Positions 48,516-59,844 of a stretch of 64,000 bases of DNA are shown piece after piece. Made by a program: the position numbers and the translations under genes. Every line of letters starts with the position of its first letter. Within the stretch, counting starts at the first letter, position 1. This stretch comes from Anomaloglossus baeobatrachus. Taxonomy: Eukaryota; Chordata; Amphibia; Anura; Aromobatidae. Below the pieces are notes generated by a model. The model saw nothing but the letters and a program-made list of their open reading frames with translations. It had not been told where the DNA came from and searched no databases. The stretch covers positions 67,699,198 to 67,763,197 of the forward strand of contig NC_134357.1 of the NCBI RefSeq assembly GCF_048569485.1, given 5' to 3'.

Positions 48516-49561
48516 GTGAGATACGGGTAGATGATTTGTTTAGTATCTACGTGACTGTACACAGTGTGACTTGTCACTTATGTACATGTTATTATTGCTC
48601 AGTTTGAAGGTTTGCTCTGGTGACCTGTTGTTGCATGGCAGCTCTTCTCGGTGGATTTGTATCTGGGACTTCCAACCCTTCAGTTTAAGGGTTTACCATT
48701 GGGTAAACACCAGTTGAGTTCCTGCTGTGAGTTGGTTTGTTTTTCTTCCTAGCTCCTATCCATTTCACCTTACATGAATGTGTTTTAATTCTCTCACCCT
48801 GAGTTTTTGTGTCTTCCTGCACACCTTCCTCTCTACTTGTTGGCAATGTGTTGCAGCCTGCCTTTTAGTCCCTCAAGATATATGAGAAATCGCTCTACGG
48901 TGATTTAGGTGGAAAGGTCCGAGGTCATGTTGTTAGTTGTGCGGCTAGGGTTTTTCTAGTCTCTACAGGGACCAGTTGGGTGCAGGCACGTTTTCTCCCT
49001 GTATTAGGTCTTCACCTTTTCTGTTACCCGTGTATGAGAGTGTTTATGTTCATAGCAAATGGTATCTCATGTGATGACTTAGAACCTAGTGAATGAAAGT
49101 CCCAGAAAACAGGGAAGTAGAGTAGAAAAATAAGATGATAAATTAATCAACCGGAGACTTTGTGGTAAGAGGAGCGTTATTTGGAGGGTTGGAAGAATAC
49201 TGTAATTTTTTTTTCTTTACACCTACCGGCTGATTTAATTTGCATCAAATTTATTAAGCTGGAATAAAATTTCCCCCTGATTTAAGTGAATCTGCCCAAA
49301 GTGAACTTCATGAGATTTAGAAGCAGCTACCTGAGCACATTGTGCAGAAATTTCTTTAATGTATTAACTTGTATCTCTCCAAATAGCAAATATAACAATG
49401 CATCATCATTTTTTACTCTTTGATATCGCACTTCTCACAGTATATTCCCCAGTGTATCATGAAGGTTTAATTTATTATGCACTGTTATTAGTATGGTTAA
49501 TATTCTGCTTACCAAGATTAAAACTAATTCAATTTTTCCTTTTTTTCTGTGTTTTAACTAG

Positions 49562-49597
49562 CCCGTCCTACTACTCATACTACTCCTAGTACTACTA
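49562..49597 (+). CDS. Thr-rich linker exon, U1'
   Basis: 36 nt, phase 1-1, RPTTHTTPSTT, intact splice signals. Confidence 0.65.
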
Positions 49598-50109
49598 GTA
49601 AGTTGTAATGAAGCATTATCCTCTATCTATTCTTTTAAGACACTTATATATTGTATTATGTTTCATTATGCTCTGAGTTACATTTTACAAATATTAAGGT
49701 ACACTTTTTCCCATTCTCTTACCTTTCCCAACACCAAGCTCACCTAGTAAGTGTAATATATGTATTTAGACATTTAATGAAAACATTTTTTTTTCCTGGT
49801 GTAAACAATCAGGTATCAATGGAATTTGGGGAAACCCCTTATTTATAAAGTCATAACCCCACTTATTTTTTTTAAAACCTGTCAGAAAAAGAGGGTGAGG
49901 GGTTATACTTGAGGTTTGTATGCTTAGGAAGAGAAGAATATGAGTCACAGAAAATGTGCAAAAATATACAGGTATATCTAAAACTGGTCAAACATTTAGG
50001 ACACCATTGCTTGCTGCCAGGTTTGGCTCCAAGTTTTCGTGGGCCCCGGGCAAAAAAGTCTCACTAAGCCCCATGCATGCACAGGCATGCACATACACAG
50101 ATATGTACA

Positions 50110-50390
50110 TGTACCACCCTGCGAGGCGCCCGGCCGTTTCTCCGCTTGCTCGGGCCGAGCCGCTCGAGGTCCGGGCTCGGGTTGTCGGTGGCACGAGCGC
50201 TTCCGGACTGGGGGCCACTTCACTCTGTTAAGGGAGAGGCGGTGGCGTGGTGGTGTGGGGTGAGGCACACAGCTGGGGGAGGTCGCGTTGTCGTCCTACG
50301 GGTCGTGACGTCACCCACAGGTCGTGGTGACGGGATGCACCACAGCTGCGGCTGAAGAGATGGGGGGGCTCGTCCAGGATCGGTGTCACA
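50110..50390 (-). mobile_element. Solo LTR fossil remnant, U1'
   Basis: Same insertion site as the LTR in U1-U3 (TACA at 50106-50109 and 50391-50394), but only ~281 bp long. It is a reduced, dead copy. Confidence 0.6.
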
Positions 50391-50679
50391 TACACATACA
50401 GGAATACATACATATTTGAAGACAAATTCACAAATACATAGATACACACACACACACACTCACAAAGTGATATAAACTAACATACATAGATATACACATC
50501 ATACATGCACACAGACACATTGCAGATATTTTTAAAATGAGGAGGCAGGCAGCAGCCTCGCTCACCTCCCACGCTTGACTCCATCCAGCTTCTCCAGAGC
50601 ATGTGGCTTTGCAGACTGTACTCCATGATGACAGTCACTTTAACAGATGTAGCCGCGCACAGTGCACACTTGCACTGCT

Positions 50680-50751
50680 GTATTTACATCACAAGAAAGG
50701 CTGGGGGCTACAGTATATACATCACAGGAGGCACTGGGGGCTACAGTATAT
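50680..50751 (+). repeat. Minisatellite M1, U1', left part
   Basis: The M1 array is split by the LTR element inserted at 50752. The other part is at 55860-56125. Confidence 0.8.
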
Positions 50752-51065
50752 TGTGAGGTAGCGTGGTCGGCTGCACGGCAGAAGACACGGGATCCAGGCA
50801 CCAATGGTCACAGCACACGGTTTATTACACAAACCAAAAGTCCAACAACAATATACATGTGCTCCCCGGGCAGACACTCAGGGAGTTGTGTTCACTCCCT
50901 CACACTAAGGCCCCACGCCCATGTTCCTGTTTCCTTTTAACCCTCCTTTCAGCCTGCAGGGAAACAGCATAAACCCTGGAGTGGAGTTGCTTTCTATGCA
51001 TGGAGTGAGCACAACCGGGGCAAGACGTACCGGCCGTCATAGATAACTCCGGTCATAGTCTCACA
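50752..51065 (-). repeat. 3' LTR of the Gmr1-like element
   Basis: 314 bp with TG...CA ends. It matches the LTR at 55546-55859 with about seven substitutions. Confidence 0.88.
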
Positions 51066-54000
51066 CACCCCCCCTCTCAGTTCAAGCGAGCGGGGTTGAA
51101 CTCCCGCCATCAAACACGGGCCGCGGGACAAGGCATCGGCGTTGCCCTGCAACCTACCGGCCCGGTGTTCAACCGTAAACCAGAAGTTCTGCAGAGAAAG
51201 GAACCACCGGGTAACCCGGGCATTCCGTTCCTTGGCGGACCTCATCCAGACCAGCGGAGAGTGATCAGTCACCAAGCGAAACTGTCGTCCCAGCAGGTAA
51301 TAGCGTAGGGACTCCAAGGCCCACTTGATCGCCAGGCACTCCTTCTCTACTACGCTATAATTCCGCTCGGGAGGGGTGAGCTTCCTACTTAAGAAGGTGA
51401 CGGGGTGTTCCTCCCCCTGAACCACCTGAGACAGCACTGCCCCAGGCCGACCTCCGAGGCGTCAGTCTGTACTATGAACTCCTTCCGGAAATCAGGGTTG
51501 ATAAGAACGGGCTGTCCACACAGGACCCCCTTCAGGGCCCGGAATGAGTCCTCGGCCTGCTGAGTCCAGCGCACCATGATGGACTTCTTGCCTTTGAGAA
51601 GGTCCGTCAAGGGGGCTGATAGTCCTGCAAAATTTTTTACAAACCTCCTGTAGTACCCCACGATACCCAGGAAGGCCCTAACCTGCTTCGTGGTCAGGGG
51701 TCTAGGCCACTTCTGGATCGCCTTAACTTTGTTAATTTGGGGCTTAATCACTCCTTGGCTTATTACGTAGCCCTAGTAGCGGGCTTCCGTGAGCCCCAAC
51801 GCACATTTCTTGGGATTGGCTGTCAATCCGGCTGTTCGGAGCGCGTTCACCACCGCTTGTACCTTTTCCAAGTGGGTCTGCCACTCAGAGCTGTAAATAA
51901 TGATGTCATCAAGGTACGCTGATGCATACGCCTGGTGGGGTTCCAGCACCAGGTCCATCAACCTCTGGAACGTGGCCGGAGCGCCATGTAACCCAAAAGG
52001 CAAGACAAAATAGTGGAAGAGACCCTCCGGCGTAACAAAAGCGGTTTTCTCCTTGGCAGACTCCGTCAGTGGCACCTGCCAGTACCCCTTGGTCAGGTCG
52101 AGCGTGGTGAAATATTGCGCCCTTCCCAGCCTATCAATCAGCTCATCCACCCAGGGCATGGGGTAGAGATCGAACTTGGATACTTCGTTCAATCTCCTAA
52201 AGTCGTTGCAGAACCTTAAGGAGCCATCGGGTTTTGGTATTAGGACAATGGGACTAGCCCATTCACTCCGGGATTTTTCGATGACCCCGAGGCGTAGCAT
52301 TGTCTTCACTTCCTCTGATATGGCTTGTCTTCGAGCCTCCGGCACCCGGTATGACTTCAGGCGTACCTTCAGGTGAGGCTCGGTGACAATGTCATGTTGT
52401 ATCAGACTGGTTCTACCAGGCAGTTCGGAGAAGACATCGGGGTTCTGCTGAACCAGCCGTCTGGCCTCTCGCCTCTGTTGCTTGGTGAGGGCTTCTCCAA
52501 TCCTTACTTCCGGTTCGTTCTCTCCGGAAGTCGCTGGAGCCGGGTTTGAACGACCCGAAGAGGAGGTAGATGGGGAAAAAGCAACCATCAGGCTTTCCCG
52601 TTCCTGCCAAGGTTTTAATAGGTTGACATGGTATATTTGTTCAGGTTTCCGCCTACCGGGCTGCAATACCTTATAGTTGACCACCCCGACTCTTTCCTTT
52701 ATCTCGTAGGGGCCTTGCCACTGAGCCAGGAATTTACTCTCCGCCGTGGGGATCAATACCAACACCCGATCCCCGGGGTTAAAGGTCCACACGGTGGCTT
52801 GTCTATTGTAGCGGCCGCTTTGCGCGGCCTGAGCCTCCTGTAAATGCTCCTTCACAATTGGCATGACCGCGCTTATGCGGTTCTGCATTCCTAAAATGTG
52901 TTCAATCACACTTTTATGGGGGGTGGGCTCTTGCTCCCATGTTTCCTTTGCCAGGTCCAACAATCCCCGGGGATGTCGCCCGTATAACAACTCAAAAGGC
53001 GAAAACCCCGTGGATGCCTGTGGCACCTCTCGGATGGCAAACATCAAATAGGGAAGCATCATATCCCAGTCTTTCCCTTTTTTGGAAATCACCCTTTTGA
53101 GCATGGTTTTCAGGGTTTTATTGAATCGTTCCACTAAACCGTCCGTCTGAGGATGATACACAGACGTACGCAACTGCTTGATCTGGAGTAGCCGGCATAG
53201 CTCTTTGGTCACTTTAGACATGAATGGAGTCCCCTGATCCGTAAAGATCTCCTTGGGCAACCCCACCCGGCACCACCCGGCAGAACACAGCAAACAACTC
53301 CCGAGCTATAAGCTTCGCTGCAGTATGTCTGAGAGGTATCGCCTCTGGATACCGGGTGGCATAGTCAACGATCATAGGATGTGTTGGTGCCCTCGAGCGG
53401 ACTTTACGAGGGGCCCCACCAGATCCATCCCTATCCATTCAAAAGGGACTTCTATAATGGGTAAGGGTACCAACGGACTGCGAAAGTGGGCCAGGGGTGC
53501 GGTAAGTTGACACTCCGGGCAGGTTTCGCAGAACCGTTTTACCTCCCCAAAGACCCCGGGCCAATAGAACCTTTGCAATATTCGCTCCTGCGTTTTCTTG
53601 ACCCCTAGGTGGCCACTCATCAGGTGTTTATGAGCCAAGTCGAGGACCCGCCGGCGATATGGCCTGGGCACCACCAACTGCTCTACCCCCACGCCCCGTA
53701 TTTCATCTACCCGGTAGAGTAAATCCTGTTTAAGAGCGAAATGGGGGTACCTTTCCTGGGCACCGGGCAGCTGTGCCACCCCGTCAACCACTGTCACCCG
53801 ACTCCGGGCATGTATTAATGTAGGATCCTGGAGTTGGGCTGTCCCAAACGTATCCGGGGACGCCTCCAACTCCGGGATGGGCTCGACCATCTCAGCCTCT
53901 CCTGCCAAAACCTCTAGGGGCGACCTATCGGGTTCACATTCTGTCCCTATCATGGGGATCCCTACGGCAGGCGTCCCGGATTCGGGATTGTCGGGCTCAG

Positions 54001-55545
54001 GTCCCGGACTGTCCAATATCTGAGGGGACTTAGGAGGCCCCTTCCATAAAGTCCAAAAATAGGGCAGATCCCTTCCTAGGATCACGTCATAGGGAAGAGT
54101 GTTAATAAGTCCCACCTCATGTTGCACCTGACCACAGGGTGCTGTGATGGTGACAATCCCCGTGGGATAGTCTCGGCGGTCCCCATGTATGCAAACCACC
54201 CCCACGGTACGTCCTGTGGCTTTTACTTCAGCCCTTAGGGTTGATCGCACCATGGTCACTAAGCTTCCGGAATCCAACAAGCCTGTAACCGGACATCCAT
54301 TCACCTGTATTTGGCACAAGTGGGGCTCAGTCTCTGGGGAGACAAGGTCAGCGGTACACACCACCTGAGCATACATTGAACCCCGCCGGGTAACCCCACA
54401 ATCCATGGGCTCCGTGGTGAGTGGACACTGGGCTTCCATATGTCCCACCCGCTGGCACCGCCAACATCTAATAGGGAAGGAAACCCCCTTGACGAGTTGT
54501 CGTTTAGGGTACATAGCCTTCCGGACCTCAGGGACGGTGGGCGCGGCCTCGGACAGGACGGTAGCGGTCTCCCGCACCGGTGTCAGCGGTGGGTCCTTGA
54601 CTCTAGGCTTGGAGGGGCCGGACCGACGGGCGGTACGCAAAGTCTCAGTGTCCCGTATCAAGTCCTACGTAGCCACATGCCGCTCAACCAGGCATACTAA
54701 TTGGTCCAGGGTACTTGGGTCACCCTGACCGACCCACCGTTGAATGGTGACGGGTAAAGTGCGCACAAAGCGATCAACTACTACCCTTTCCACCATTTGC
54801 GCAGGGCTCAGAGTGTCAGGCTGCAACCACTTCTTTACCAGATGCAACAAGTCATAGGCCTGGGAGCGTACGGGTTTGGCTTCCTCATAGAACCACTGAT
54901 TTACCCGCTGAGCCCGTACATAGGTATTCACCCCCAACCGAGCAAGTATTTCGGCTTTCAGAGTCGCATATTCTATGGCGTCCTCGGTACAGAGGTCCAG
55001 GTACGCTTTTTGGGGCTCCCCCGTCAGATAGGGCGACAATACCTCAGCCCACTGGGGGGTCGGCAGCTTTTCCCGCTCGGCCACCCGCTCAAACACCGCC
55101 AGGAACGCTTCCACATCATCCCCCGGGGTCATCTTTTGCAACGCTTGTCTCACCACTTTCCGGACGCTGCCGTCGTCACCCGGTTCCAGGGTTGTTGCTG
55201 CTGGTCCGGCACGGATCGACTTGGCCAGGAGAACCATCTGTTCTTGGTGCCTTTTTTCCTGCAATTGCAAGGATTGCTGCTGACGTTCGAACGACCGGAG
55301 CAGGTGTGCATTGGTCTGTTGCTGCTGTTCATTAGCCTGTTGTTGCTGTGCATTAGCCTGTTGTTGCTGTGCATTAGCCTGTTGTTGCTGTGCATTAGCC
55401 TGAGCCAGCTGCTTTAGTATGTCCTCCATGGCATCACCGGGTTTGGGCTGTAGTATAGCCGTTCGAATCCAGGACATGTGCTACCGGGTCACCAGGGATG
55501 GATGCTACACCTCACCGGGCTGGCATGCCCGCATTCTCCACTATC

Positions 55546-55859
55546 TGTGAGGTAGCGTGGTCGGCTGCACGGCAGAAGACACGGGATCCAGGCACCAATG
55601 GTCACGGCACACGGTTTATTACACAAACCAAAAGTCCAACAACAATTTACATGTGCTCCCCGGGCAGACACTCAGGAAGTTGTGTTCACTCCCTCACACT
55701 AAGGCCCCACGCCCATGTTCCTGTTTCCTTTTAACCCTCCTTTCAGCCTGCAGGGAAACAGCATAAACCCTGGAGTGGAGTTGCTTTCTACGCATGGAGT
55801 GAGCACAACTGGGGCGAGACGTACCGGCCGTCATAGATAACCCCGGTCATAGTCTCACA
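55546..55859 (-). repeat. 5' LTR of the Gmr1-like element
   Basis: Upstream LTR in the minus-strand orientation of the element, 314 bp long. Confidence 0.88.
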
Positions 55860-56125
55860 ATATATATATCACAGTAGAGGCTGGGGTCTGCAATATAAAC
55901 ATCACAGGAGGGGCTGAGAGCTACAGTATTTACATCAAAAGGAAGGCTGGGAGTTACAGTATATACTACTACTACATCACAGTAAAGGCTTGAGCTACTG
56001 TATATTCATCACAGTGGAGGTGTGGGCTACAGTATATACTTCACAGGGAGGGCTGAGGACTGCAGTATATACATCACAGGTGAGGCTGGAGGCTACAGTA
56101 TATGCATCACAGGAGAGGCTGGGGG
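55860..56125 (+). repeat. Minisatellite M1, U1', right part
   Basis: Continuation of the array interrupted at 50752. Confidence 0.8.
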
Positions 56126-56204
56126 AATAGACATTACTGGGTTATACACATTACTGGGAGACATACACATTACTGGGAGCTGAGAGGCTTAGACGTTACT
56201 GGGA

Positions 56205-56775
56205 GGCATACTGCTCTGGGGTGTGGCTCATTCAAATCTGGGGGCCCATACTGCACTGAAGAGTAGCTCATATTGGTCTGGGAGCCCATATCGGTGTGGG
56301 GGTGGCTCATACAGGTCTGGGGGTCCATACTGCTCTGGGAGGGTGACTCATACAGGTATGGAGGTTCATACTGCTCTGGGAGGGTGACTCATACAGGTCT
56401 GGGGGCACATACTGCTCTGGAAGATGGATCATACAGGTCTGGGGGCCCATACTGCTCTGGGGGCTAGCTCATACAGGTCTGGGGGGCCCATCCTGCTCTG
56501 GGGGCTAGCTCATACAGGTCTGGTGCCACTACTGCCTTGGGGGGTAACTAATATAGGTCTGGAGACCTATACTGCTCTGAGGGTGGCTCATACAAGTCTG
56601 GGGACCCATATTGCTATGTGGGGGTAGCCCATACAGGTCTGGGGTGCCTATACCAGTCTGGGTTGGCTTATACAGGTCTGGGGGCCCATAATGCTCTGGT
56701 GGGTCGTTCATACAGGTCTTGGGGACCCATACTGCTTTGGGGGTGGCTCAAACAGGTCTGGGGAACCATACTGCT
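56205..56775 (+). repeat. Minisatellite M2, U1'
   Basis: Same ~40-bp theme and the shortest of the four M2 arrays. Confidence 0.85.
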
Positions 56776-57576
56776 AGGGGAAGCAGAGGGGTGGTCGGTG
56801 CAAAGCCATCTTACAGCTGTGTGCCTGCTTCCTGGTGATGCTGCGCAGTGGCTCCTCTTTCCCTTTATCTGTGGGACAGCAGTGCACGGCATGCTACACA
56901 ACGCAGCTGAACGCTGTGGGAGCAGGTGCAAGACTGGCAGCCGGGAACTGATAATTGTCGCTGATGCCGGCGAGTGGGCCCCCCCAGCGGCCCAGGCCCC
57001 AGCTTTTGCCCGTATGTGCCATGTGCTGATGCCAGCCCTGCTTGCTGCATGTTAAGAGGAGGCCATCAGGACAAGTGGTGGTCCTATCCGAACTGACTTA
57101 ATTTATGGTATATATTAATTTTCTCTTTTGATAACCCCATGTAAAGCATGATACATCTCTTCTTTTTTTTGTAATATCTAATTTGTAATATATTTTTATT
57201 TCCGTGTTCCCAAATGTTGTAACGTTATATATTTACCTCAAAGTTGCATGGCCCAAGAAGGTCTGCAAGATTGTTTGTTTTTCTTTACATATTTCTTTGC
57301 CTTCTCCTGTCTTTAGTCAGTTGTTATCTTATGGAAGGAGTTAAATGAGACCTAGATCCAAGAACAAACTTCCCCATAAATGTATATCTAGCCAAGGGGA
57401 GTACATGAGTTCTGGGTGGCACTTAGAGCAAATTTTTCCAATTGCCATATTTGTCAAAGTGTGCAGAAGTTAAACATGGTAGATAGAAAGGGCAGCAGAC
57501 AGGTCAGGAGTTCAAGATATTTAAACTTGTTTCTAGTTCTCATCTGCTGCAAATTGTCTCCCAAACCACTAATATT

Positions 57577-57760
57577 GTGGATCTTGTTTCCTCACGCACT
57601 TCATCAAGTTTACTTACTGTCTTTGAAATGGTTAGAGAAGAAAAATTTAAAAGGCTACTTTCTTCTTCTTGCCCTACTACCTGCACCAGTGACCCTATTC
57701 CCTCACACCTCCTCCTATTCCTCTTCCTTGCTACCTACCTAACCTACTTCCCCGATATTA
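57577..57760 (+). mobile_element. LINE-like fragment, U4'
   Basis: Paralogue of the U1 fragment with TSDPIPSHLL. Confidence 0.45.
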
Positions 57761-58012
57761 CCTTTGTGATGGAGCTGCCCGAAACTGCCATGAAAACAAT
57801 AATAACATGTATTGCTGAATTAAGTGAATCTGCCCAAACTAAACTTGAGGAAATTATATCAAAACTTCTCAGAGCCCTATCTTTATAATGTATATTGAAG
57901 ATCGCATGTGTTATATTCTGTTATTAATATTGTTAGTATTGTGCATAACAAAAAATTTTAAAGTTATTTCTTTTTCCCATTCTCTTCTAATGTTTTTTTT
58001 TCTTTTAACCAG

Positions 58013-58027
58013 CATCAATTACAACGA
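58013..58027 (+). CDS. 15-nt Ser/Thr microexon, U4'
   Basis: Identical to the U1 microexon. U4 of copy A lost this exon in its ~570-bp deletion. Confidence 0.5.
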
Positions 58028-58222
58028 GTAAGTTATAATCAAGTCTTAATACAATATTTCGGGGCAAATGTAAAATCAAAATGGAAAACTCTAAAAGAAA
58101 AACATTTTGACATATTTTGCGCATTTCTACATTTCTTCTATGATTTTGCATTTTGCTTGATTATAAAGGGCTGAGAACTGGTTAGAATATAAAAATGTTT
58201 TACCTATTTCTGCTACTTCTAG

Positions 58223-58340
58223 ATGTCTTGCTGGAAGTGGTCATCTGATTAATTCTACTATTTTCAGTATTCTTTTTTCTACCTTCTAATGTCCATTTGT
58301 GTGCGTATGCCATCCGACAAACCTCGCACCATAGTATTAG
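58223..58340 (+). pseudogene. Decayed CUB first-half exon, U4'
   Basis: 118 nt with the same borders and broken frame. Confidence 0.35.
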
Positions 58341-59399
58341 GTGAGACACGGGTAGATGATTTGTTTAGCATCTACGTGACTGTACACAGTGTGACTTGTC
58401 ACTTATGTACATGTTATTATGGCTCAGTTTGAAGGTTTGCTCTGGTGACCTGTTGTTGCATGGCAGCTCTTCTCGGTGGATTTGTATCTGGGACTTCCAG
58501 CCCTTCAGTTTAAGGGTTTACCTTTGGGTAAACACCAGTTGAGTTCCTGCTGTGAGTTGGTTTGTTTTTCTTCCTAGCTCCTATCCATTTCACCTTACAT
58601 GAATGTGTTTTAGTTCTCTCACCCTGAGTTTTTGTGTCTTCCTGCACACCTTCCTCTCTACTTGTTGGCAATGTGTTGCAGCCTTCCTTTTGGTCCTTCA
58701 AGATGTATGAGAAATCGCTCTACAGTGGTTTAGGCAGTAAGGTCCGAGGTCAAGTTGTTAGTTGTGCGGTTAGGGTCTTTCTAGTCTCTACAGGGACCAG
58801 TTGGGTGCATGCACCTTTTCTCCCTGTATTAGGTCTTCACTTTTTCTGTTACCCGTCTATGAGAGTGTTTATGTTCACAACACATGGTATCTCGTGTGCT
58901 GACTTGGAACCTTGTGAATGGAAGACCCAGAAATAAGGGAAGTAGAGTATAGAAGAAAAATAAAATGATAAATGAATCAACTGGAGACTTTGTGGTAAGA
59001 GGAGTGTTATTTGGAGGGTTGGAAGAATACTGCACTAATATTCTTTACACCTACCGGCTGATTTAATTTGCATCAAATTTATTCAACTTGAATTAAATTT
59101 CCCCCTGATTTAAGTGAATCTGCCCAATGTAAAGTTCAGGAAATTTAGAAGCAGCTACCTGAGCACATTGTGCAGCAATTTCTTTAATGTATTAACTTGT
59201 ATCATGAGTGATCTATCCAAATAGCAAACATATCAGTGTATTATTATTTTTTACTGTTTGATATCGCACTTCTCACAGTATATTCCTCCTTGTATCATGA
59301 AAGTTTAATTTATTATGCACTGTTATTACTATGGTTAATATTGTGCTTACCAAAATGAAAATAATTAATTATATTTTTCTTTTTTTTTGTTGTAACTAG

Positions 59400-59477
59400 C
59401 ACTTTCTACTACTCCTACAACTGCTAGTACTACTCCTACTACTGCTACTACTACTCCTAGTACTCCTAGTACTACTA
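59400..59477 (+). CDS. Long Thr-rich linker exon, U4'
   Basis: 78 nt, phase 1-1, beginning LSTTPTTAS and ending PSTPSTT, with intact splice signals. It differs from U4 of copy A by CAT to CCT (His to Pro, restoring the TTP theme) and ACC to ACA (silent). Confidence 0.7.
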
Positions 59478-59844
59478 GTAAGTTGTAATGAAGCATTATC
59501 TACTAACTGTTCTTGTATTAATGCTCTTATATAATGTATTATGTTACATTATGCTCTGAGTTACATTGTGCAAATTCTAAGGTACAAAGTATTTTTTTTT
59601 GTAATCTTACCTTTCCCAACACCAGGCTCACCTAGTAAGTGTAATATATGTAATTACACATTTAATGAAAACATGTTTATTTTCCTGGTGTAAATAATCA
59701 GGTATCATTCGAATTTGGGGAAAGACCTTATTTAAAATGCCATGATCCCTCTTAATTTTTAAAACCTGTCAGAAAAAGAGGGTGAGGTGCTTGTAGTTTG
59801 TAGAGAAGAATGAGTCACAGAAAATGAGCAAAAATATACAGGTA

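Larger units (their letters stand above)
50752..55859 (-). mobile_element. Gmr1-like Ty3/gypsy LTR retrotransposon fossil
   Basis: This ~5.1-kb element has two 314-bp LTRs (TGTGAGACT...CCTCACA on the minus strand) and lies within minisatellite M1, flanked by ATAT. Read on the minus strand it has a gag region (about 54.7-55.5 kb, with a zinc knuckle just after), protease (about 54.1-54.4 kb), integrase (about 52.7-53.8 kb), reverse transcriptase (about 51.7-52.5 kb) and RNase H (about 51.0-51.6 kb). Integrase before reverse transcriptase is the order of the Gmr1 group of Ty3/gypsy elements in deuterostomes. A purine-rich tract lies just before the 3' LTR. The coding part has about three breaks. 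The LTRs differ at about seven positions, so it is fairly young. Confidence 0.88.
46548..57340 (+). repeat. Inner tandem unit U1' (copy B) with two insertions
   Basis: Unit-specific bases match U1 of copy A (for example CTCAAGATATATGAG). It is enlarged by the foldback element at 46600 and the Gmr1-like element at 50752. Nothing new is recognised in 48516-49561, 49598-50105 or 56776-57340. Confidence 0.82.
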
